Assembly (NCBI GenBank): GCA_029215795.1
Contig: JARDYH010000007.1
Coordinates: 74,101,763-74,165,762, forward strand
Direction: 5' to 3'
Origin: Anniella stebbinsi
Lineage: Eukaryota > Chordata > Lepidosauria > Squamata > Anniellidae
DNA: 64,000 bases
The notes beneath the pieces were generated by a model. That model had not been told where the DNA came from and did no database searches. It was given only the letters and a program-made list of their open reading frames with translations. The position numbers were made by a program, and so were the translations under genes. Every line of letters starts with the position of its first letter. The stretch's first letter is position 1. Positions 57,501-64,000 of the stretch are shown here, piece by piece.

Positions 57501-59708
57501 AAATTCCCTCTTCATCACAACAGTTAAAGGTGCAGGCACTATACTAGAGTGACCATATACGAAAGAAGGCAGGGCCCCTGCAACTTTAACAGTTGTGATG
57601 AGGAGGGAATTTCACCAGGAACTAATTGCATACAAATGATGACACTGGCTGAAATTCCCTTTTCTCTACAACTGTTAAAGTTACAGGAGCCCTGACCTGG
57701 ATTTTATCTGCTCACCCTACTGATTGGGGAATGCCCTGTGAAAGTAAAGTTAATAAAAAATCTATAAAAGGGACTTCTGAAAAACTCAGTGCCTGGACAT
57801 ACAGAACCCCATGGGATTGGGCTACAAGCAAGAGATCCATAATTTTTTTGGTTTGGAAATAGAAGGACAAATTGTGGCATGTTTCTGTAAAATGATAATT
57901 ACTAAAGACATATTTTGTTCAAGTTATATTTTTTTTTGCAAGTTTATTCTCATTAAGCCCCATAGAACCCACACAAGTAGAAGTTATACTACCACAAAAT
58001 GTAGCGATGGCCACTAGTTTGGATGGCTTTAAAAGCAGGTTGGATAAATTCCTGGAGGAGAAGGCTATCAATGGCTGCTAGTCCTGATGGCTATGTGCTA
58101 CTTCCAGTATCCGAAGCAGTATGCCTACATGCATCAGTTGCTGGGGAACCTGGGCAGTAGGATGCTGCTACGCCATATCCTGCTTGTTGGTCCCTGGTCC
58201 AAAGCTGGTTGGCTACTATGTGAGCAGATTGCTGGACTAGATGGACCCTTGGTCTGATCCGAAGTGCTCTTCTTATGTTCTTATTAGTGCTGTGCTGAAA
58301 ATTTTGATTATTCAATTTTTGGCATTTAGTGGGGCATTGGGGGGGAAAATGAAAATTCTGGTGAAAAAGGCCGAGAAAGGTGAGAATTTCAGAGAATTTG
58401 CTCCTTGGGGGAGGGGGACAGGGTTTTTAGATATCTTTTTAAATGTAGGAAGTTTTGAGGAGTCTTCTTCCTATTTTTTTTAAAAGGAAACATCCCAGCA
58501 CTTGCAGAGCAGTTCTTCCTGAATGCCTACTGGAGGGGGCGAGGCCAAATGGTCTCCCATAGGCATTCATGAGGAACTCTTGGGCTCCTCTGAATGGCGG
58601 GGGGTGTACTAAAAATACAAAGAAGTCCCCTAAACAACTGGCTATACTTTTAAAATGGATGTGGGACTGCTGCCCCCCTCCCCAAAGAGAAAATTCTCCA
58701 AAATTCTCCCCCTCCCTGCAAAAGAGGCAGAAAAAAACAATGCCTCTTTCGCAGGGAGAGAAAAAGTTCCTGAAAATAGAAGGCAGGATTTGACACAGCG
58801 CAAGTTATAATGTTCTTAACTCTGTGGGTCAGCTCTGTCTGAGCCCCACTTGGCCAGCTGTCAAGGTACTTCCATCTGCTGCCTTCACTTTGACCATTAT
58901 AATCTTCTTCACGTAATGCTGTTTGCTTGTGTGTAAATGACAATACATTTCTTCAATCCCTCGTTCGGCTTCCAAAGCTAGAAGGCTGACTCCTAGGCTC
59001 AATTTGGACGACACAATAAACAACTGGTGTGGGGGAAACAATCGTCAGTTGTTTTGATTATTGTGTCATCCGAATGCTGCCATAGTCAACTCAGCGCTGA
59101 TCCTCATCCACACCACAGTTGATTATTTATTACCATGTTGTGTGGGGAGTACCCCCTAGGGTTAGGGTTAGGGTTAGTCAACCCACCATTGACTATCGTG
59201 TTGTCCGAATTGAGCCCTAGTGGGATAACTCAGCAGAGCAAGAGGGGGAAAGGCCTTGCTTACCTGAGGACACCTCAAGTTTTTTGCAGGTATACTTTCT
59301 GCAAATACTCCAGAGGCCCAAGTTGGTGGAAGTAGTGGGGCCGTTGATCACAACCCAGAATGGAGAGAACAACGTGGTAAACAAAAAGACAAGGCCTACA
59401 CAACTGAAGATCCTGCTGAAGAACTTGTACTTAAACTTCAATTGCTTCTCTTCGGAATGGTGGAAACCTGCAGGGGAGCAGAGGGGAGTAGGCATTTGTT
59501 TCATCAGGGCATTCCATCCTCTCCTCCACCACCACTTTTCCCCCAAGCTTGAGGCAACTGACAACATCTCTAAGACACAACAGCGAAAAAGTACTATGAC
59601 AATAATTTACCCTCCTCTCTCCCGCAACCATAAACAGCAGCCTCATAAAATGGGTGTTAAGAACCTGTTAAAAACCCTACTGTACTTACTTGTTCCCATC
59701 AAATGCAT
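54584..59708 (-). CDS. LIM2/NKG7-type four-helix membrane protein C, five exons
   Basis: Unnamed paralogue of 203 aa. Exons: 59690-59708 (a 19-nt coding micro-exon, MHLMGT plus one base), 59264-59467, 56874-57005, 56172-56324 and 54584-54687 (TAG). All junctions are GT-AG and phase 1, and the micro-exon donor AA|GTAAGT is near-ideal. The second exon holds a charged N-terminal stretch (SEEKQLKFKYK), TM1 (IFSCVGLVFLFTTLF), SPFW, and then LGLWSICRKYTC, which keeps GLW and C-x4-C. The third is TM2 (ILMSISTLSGLVAVACAFL). The fourth has ATMLLYSL and SWSFVMSC, with the second W of the TM4 motif replaced by C. The last exon finishes the helix (LLFILLELQEIF) and ends in a basic lysine-rich tail (KPLKKPEKKK). 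Introns contain a 324-bp hairpin element and a GC-rich DNA element with a spurious 194-codon ORF. Function unknown. Confidence 0.84.
55075..55410. repeat. GC-rich DNA element carrying a spurious 194-codon ORF
   Basis: In gene C intron 4 (upstream of its last exon). It contains many GCGCAAC/GTTGCGC words and ends shared with the element at 35400-35640: GTCATTCTGCAAACTCAAATG on the left, TTGGGATTCTCCTCTTGGGC and GGAATGACATGG on the right. Confidence 0.55.
57397..57720. mobile_element. hAT-type hairpin element, copy 4, with perfect target duplication
   Basis: 324 bp, from TAGACTGACCAGATAAAATC to GATTTTATCTGCTCACCCTA, flanked on both sides by CTGATTGG (57389-57396 and 57721-57728). It lies in gene C intron 2. 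Self-complementary over nearly its full length. The 8-bp duplication supports the hAT superfamily. Confidence 0.85.
58996..59216. mobile_element. Composite GGCTCAATT element carrying a telomere-like run
   Basis: 221 bp from GGCTCAATTTGGACGACACA to TTGTCCGAATTGAGCC, 48 bp downstream (in gene sense) of the gene C exon 2 donor. The interior matches 43529-43759 in reverse orientation, except for a (TAGGGT)n insert at 59157-59177. Confidence 0.7.
59157..59177 (+). repeat. Short interstitial telomere-like repeat (TTAGGG)3
   Basis: Three full vertebrate telomeric hexamers plus partial ends inside a DNA transposon copy. The sister copy at 43529-43759 lacks them. Confidence 0.85.
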
Positions 59709-61729
59709 CTTCAAGCAGCGTGAAAGAAGTGCAAGCCCAGGAAAGGCACTGTGAAAAGATCCAACCAGAAAACACGCTGTCACATTTCAATGGAGAGAGA
59801 CTACGTACACGAGAGAGCTGAGCCAAAAGCTCTCTTTGTGCTCAAGTTTGAAGTCTTGTACAGGCAGGGGAGACGAAAGGTTTTCTCAAACCAGCCCCAT
59901 CACTCGCTGTTGATGCTATTGCTCATGTGGCTCATGTGGCAGGTGGTAAGCTCTCTCCACTACAGCTGGGCTACATTTCTTTTCTTACACAGATGATGCC
60001 AGAGTGAGGGCAGAATGAGGACGTTGTGCTTCTTTTGCCAATGGCATCATCCTAAAGGCAAATCAGAGTGAGGGCAAAAGCTGGGATTTCTCTGCCCTAA
60101 CCGTGGCATCTTCTTCATAGGGAGGAAACGAACCTGACTGCGACAGGTATCAACAAGACGTCACCCTCTTTTGCATTCTCCCTGCTTCAAATCACCAAAT
60201 CCTCCCCTCCAGCATCAATGGGATGGCAAAGCTAGCGGAGCTAAGGAGGCGATCTTGCTCCCATCTCAAGATCATTGCTATCTCGCTCCAAGTCTTCTGT
60301 TTGGCCTGGTGTACATGATGTAGAGGTTAAGCCAGTAGAACAGAGAGAAACAGAGGGAGAAACGGCCTCTCTCCAGGTGTTGTTGGACTTCAGCTCCCAT
60401 CATTCCTGACCATTGGCCATGTTGACTGGGGCTGGTGGGAGTTGGACTTCCACAACATCTCAAAGGCCACAGGTTCCCCACTCCTGGGATAAAATGCTAT
60501 TTTGAAAAGCTGTTCACCAAAGTATCCCAGCCGTGTATCTGATCTTGGGTTGTTTATGGGCATGGACATTCCCTGCTATGGACAATGTGAGGATACAGGT
60601 CCCCATGATTTTGTGGTTCATCCCCACTTACCAGACTGCTTCGTCACAGTCCTTCACCTCTCTTTGCTTGCCAGATGCTTGGCTTGACTTGCCTGTTGAG
60701 ATTCTTGCTGTTAGGGGCAGCAGCTCAGCAGGGCACACAGGACTCCTTTAAGTCCCCCACCCCCCACTTTGATAGAATTTCCCCAGTTCATCTCAGTTTT
60801 CTGGAATCCCACAGCTGAATTCCAACTGTCATGGAATTTTCTTCACCTGCTTCTTGGAAGGACCCTTGGGCTCCCCTAGGACAATGACGACAACAGCAGT
60901 AGAAGAAGAAGAAGCTCATTTACCACCCCCCCTTCCAGCAGGCTTGCCAGTCTCAGAAAGAAAAAGGAACCGAAGGAAGACCCACCTACGAATGCAGCAG
61001 AATCTCCACTTAATTTATTGAGGTTTGCATTCGAACCCAACCAAATGTGTGAAGGCACACATACATCAACTGCAGCTTCTAGTATATGCTCATGGTAGGA
61101 CTCTAAGTGAATCTGAGAACATTAAACGAGCTTCTGTTCTCTGAGGAGAGTGGTTCATTCCACCATCAGCTACTGCTTCCTTGTTAAGCCATGGCTGCGG
61201 CACCAGGCCTTGAAGAAAGACCACTGGAAGGGAAGGGATGGGGGTAGGACCGTAGCTTGTAAGCACTTAAATCTTTTCTCAAAATGCCCCCTAGCTTGGT
61301 TTTCCAATGGGTGCCAACCCCCAGGCAGGGTTTTGGCTTTACAGGGGGTTCCAAATCTTTTCTTTCTTTTTTTTTTTGGTCAGGGTGTTGTGAGCCCTGT
61401 CACAAAATAGCTGCCTTGAGAGGGTTTGGCTATTCATACAATGGCTGCTATGGTGGACATGGCCAATCACAAAACCGTAATTTTCCAGAAAGCCAACTGG
61501 TGGGACTAAAAGAAAAGAAGGTGTTTTTGTGTTTTGTTTTTTGTGGAGAAAGGGGGAAATTGTCATGCAATGCTGCTATCCACCCCTGGATGTTCTCTAG
61601 TTCTGCATGATCAGAGGAGAAATATGATCATGTAACATGTAACAGTGTTTTGCAATGTTGATCCAGGGGTCGAATGGCAACTTCAGAGGGGATGGTACCT
61701 TGCAGCAAAGCAGTGATATTGCTGTTTAT

Positions 61730-62395
61730 TAGGGATGTGTATCGTATCAGTCCAATGGCCGATAATGAATCGATAAGGTCGTTATCAGACATCCGATGAC
61801 TGATAACGATAATTTCCTTAGGTGGCCCTATCTGATCGGATCTGATATCCATATGTCCAATAACTATCAGACATATCGGATATTTGGACCACCATTCCAG
61901 GTGTTTTCCCCATAGGCTTGCATTGGGGAAAAGAAAGCTTTTCCCCAATGCAAGCCTATGTGGAAAAACACTGGGCCAGCACTCCCTCTCTCCCCCCACT
62001 CGCACTTCCTCCCCCCACTCGCGCTCCTTACCTGCTGCTACCACCACTGCCTCCACCTCTGCCACCCCGTACTACTGCTAAACAGGCTTTTCAGCCTGTT
62101 CGTCAGTACAGAGCTGCGCCAAGTGGGGGGAGGGAGCGCGAGTGGGGGGAAGGAGTGAGTGCCGGCCCAGTGTTTTTCCCCATTGGCTTCCATTGGGGGA
62201 AAACTTTCTTTTCCCCAATGCAAGCCTATGGGAAAAACACCTGAAATGGTGGTCCATAATCGGATTGGAAATTCCAATATTTATCGGATACTGGATCCGA
62301 TCAAATCCAGGTACCCCCTGATATGATTGGATCCGATATTTTTAATATCGGAAATTCCGATCTGATTCCGATATTTCTGGCCGTGCACATCCCTA
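61730..62395. mobile_element. 666-bp palindromic hAT-type element with perfect target duplication
   Basis: Starts TAGGGATGTGTATCG and ends CCGTGCACATCCCTA, flanked by the identical octamer CTGTTTAT (61722-61729 and 62396-62403). The arms are largely self-complementary: CGATAATG and TATCGGAT words, then CCCATAGGCTTGCATTGGGG opposing its complement near 62220. No transposase frame is present. It lies between genes C and D. Confidence 0.85.
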
Positions 62396-62869
62396 CTGTT
62401 TATCCATTTCAAAACTCTTAGCCAACTTTGACTTTTAAGGAAAGACAGGATACAGATGTTTTAAACCAATGAACAAGCAACCAGTTACAATCCTCTGGCC
62501 TTTGGGACCACAGTCATGTTTTCATTCTGGACTGAGGGCAGTAGTTTCTACAAGTAGTACATTATTACTGAAATATGTTTGCCATTGTTCCCATTAGAAC
62601 TGGGGATTCTAGGTGCAGGCAGGAAGTGAGATGGAGTGTGTGTACGTGTGTGCAGAATCCGTGACATCACTGAGAATCTCACAAAGGCAGGCCTAGAAAC
62701 TACCCGAGGTTGTGGCTGCTGGATGAGCAAGACGCCCAAAGCAGCCCACAGCAACTCCAGACAGCGATGACAGTGAGTAAGATGTGCTTGCAGACATGCA
62801 GGGTCCAAAGGGTCATCCAGGGACAGAGGAAACGGAAGGCCAGACACACACACAAATTAGTCCTTCGTA

Positions 62870-63512
62870 CACGGGCTGTGTTTAGATGACGCATTAGGCA
62901 ATAGAGGGGGGAAAGAGGCAGCTGACTGGTCGTTATTTTTCCGGTACTCCCCACATGACATGTTGCCCCTCCCCCCGTCATGTAGCTGAAAGTCCCGACA
63001 TCCTCCTGGGTTGCTGGCGCTCCTCCCTCCCTCCTCCCTCAGTCCTCCCAGCCCAATCCCATCATGCATTAAAAGTTCTGCCAGTTGTACAGTAATGACT
63101 GGGTTGCTTTCGGGCGCTCCTGCCAGAGAACTATGACCTCTGGAACAGTGCACTTAACAGGGGAATTATACCATGGTGCCCACCACACCACATTTTAATC
63201 ACTGGCTTCATTTCAGCGCCAGGGTATAACATGGCTTTTTACCAAAGCCTTTAAGTCTAAATTCTCCACAGCTATACATAGTTTTAATTGTTTTAAACTG
63301 TCGTTGCTTTTCAATTTTTTTTCTACCGGTTTTAATTTGTTAAAGATTTAATACATTTTTAGCGGTGTAGATGATTTATGTTCATATTGTTCTGATTTTA
63401 TCTGTACACCACCCTGAGATCCCTGCGATCATAGGGCGGGATACAAATGTTTTAATAAAAACAAATCAATCAATCAGTCAATAACCACTGTGGCTTATTG
63501 TGTCATCTGAGC
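62870..63512. repeat. Diverged relative of the 9378-9882 element plus LINE tail
   Basis: TTTAGATGACGCATTAGGCAA and CGGTACTCCCCACATGACATG match the left part of the element in ETFB intron 4, as does the CCTCCCTCAGTCC...CATCATGC...AGTTCTGCCAGTTGTA segment. A LINE-type tail (CCACCCTGAGATCCCTGCG, then GGGCGGGATACAAATG) ends at about 63460. The right terminus reads TTATTGTGTCATCTGAGCAG. Confidence 0.45.
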
Positions 63513-63670
63513 AGGGTCTTTCATTTGTACATCTGCTATATGGGAAGAGGAATCCCAGCCTACTTTGCAAGGTCATTGTAAGAAGAGTTGTGATAAATGT
63601 AGTGCTTTGAATGCACTCAAAAATAAATGTCCAAGTATTCTGCTTCTTCGGATATCCCCTCTCTCTGCAG

Positions 63671-63866
63671 TTCTTCGCACAGATCTGCCCAGTGAAATAC
63701 CGAAGAAAGACATGCTGCATCTTGTCCCTCACCAACCTGGTAATGCTCTTCATCACCACAACGACGCCTTTATTGCTGTGGAATCATTTTCCGGATAGCT
63801 TTTTCATCCGGGGTTTGTGGAGTGTGTGCGATCATTTAGGGTGTAATGAGATTTTCGTCACCAATG
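63671..63866 (+). CDS. First transmembrane exon of a fourth paralogue D (partial, runs off the window)
   Basis: Only this exon lies in the window. It follows a pyrimidine tract ending CTCTCTGCAG and ends at the donor AATG|GTAAGA in phase 1, exactly as in A, B, C and NKG7. It encodes a basic start (KYRRK), TM1 (ILSLTNLVMLFITTTTPLLL), a W, and RGLWSVCDHLGC with the family GLW and C-x4-C. Orientation is plus, opposite to all the other genes of the cluster. The open frame continues upstream to an ATG at 63611 immediately preceded by TGA, so translation could start there if the acceptor is not used. Otherwise an upstream exon joins in phase 0. A (CT)n repeat begins about 15 bp after the donor. The remaining exons should lie beyond 64000. 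Confidence 0.75.
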
Positions 63867-63878
63867 GTAAGAGACATT

Positions 63879-63880
<2 letters not shown>

Positions 63881-63915
<35 letters not shown>
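63881..63915 (+). repeat. (CT)n microsatellite just after the gene D donor
   Basis: About 17 CT units starting some 15 bp downstream of the exon 1 donor of gene D. Confidence 0.9.
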
Positions 63916-63917
<2 letters not shown>

Positions 63918-64000
63918 GGCCTGGCACAAATAAATTATTAATTACTAGGGCTGTAAATAATGTTAATCAAGTGGATTAAGTAGCCTGCCTAAATTATGTG

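Larger units (their letters stand above)
59709..63670. other. Intergenic region between gene C (minus) and gene D (plus)
   Basis: A head-to-head interval of about 4 kb. It contains an 'ACTCCCA' palindrome (60368-60483), the 666-bp hAT-type element, the diverged element at 62870-63512, and otherwise unassigned sequence (59720-60360, 60500-61700). Promoters of C and D should lie here, but no CpG island or clear TATA box stands out. A small upstream exon of D may be hidden here. Confidence 0.5.

Noticed and set aside
62548..62981. Hydrophobic minus-strand frame (LLTVIAVWSCCGLLWASC)
   Set aside because: It looks membrane-like, but lacks the GLW-x-x-C-x4-C or WSF signatures and has no convincing splice sites; the upstream part belongs to a repeat.

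Overview
This window is eukaryotic, vertebrate DNA: multi-exon genes with GT-AG introns, a CpG-rich promoter, and a dense load of CR1 and L2 LINE ends, MIR-type, 5S-derived and tRNA-derived SINEs, palindromic hAT-type DNA elements and microsatellites. The repeat mix (CR1 ending in ATTCTATG units, L2 tails ending in (ATT)n, many foldback hAT elements) points to a non-avian reptile, most likely a squamate. The species assignment is inference. All exon models were read by hand from splice sites and reading frame. There is no transcript evidence. || Layout: 1-8.2 kb shows no gene I can name, only dispersed repeats and one possible polyadenylation site. 8.2-19.5 kb is ETFB (minus strand, six coding exons, 257 codons), with a CpG-rich promoter carrying two perfect CRE palindromes and several CCAAT boxes. 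21.3-26.7 kb is CLDND2 (minus). 28.9-32.8 kb is NKG7 (minus). The order ETFB-CLDND2-NKG7, all in one orientation, matches human chromosome 19q13.41, where LIM2 comes next. || Where LIM2 would be expected, the window instead holds three further complete minus-strand genes of the same four-helix LIM2/NKG7/CLDND2 type (A at 39.8-45.1 kb, B at 46.5-52.5 kb, C at 54.6-59.7 kb). The first exon of a fourth (D) lies on the plus strand at 63.7 kb. All of them split the four-helix core into the same exons, with phase-1 junctions, and all keep a C-x4-C pair in the first extracellular loop. They differ sharply in sequence and in their cytoplasmic tails. This expanded, divergent array is the most interesting content of the window. 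|| Working hypothesis: ETFB is a conserved mitochondrial housekeeping gene marking the synteny, NKG7 is a granule/lysosomal membrane protein of lymphocytes, and A-D are tandem duplicates in the LIM2/NKG7 clade with diversified tails. What A-D do is unknown.
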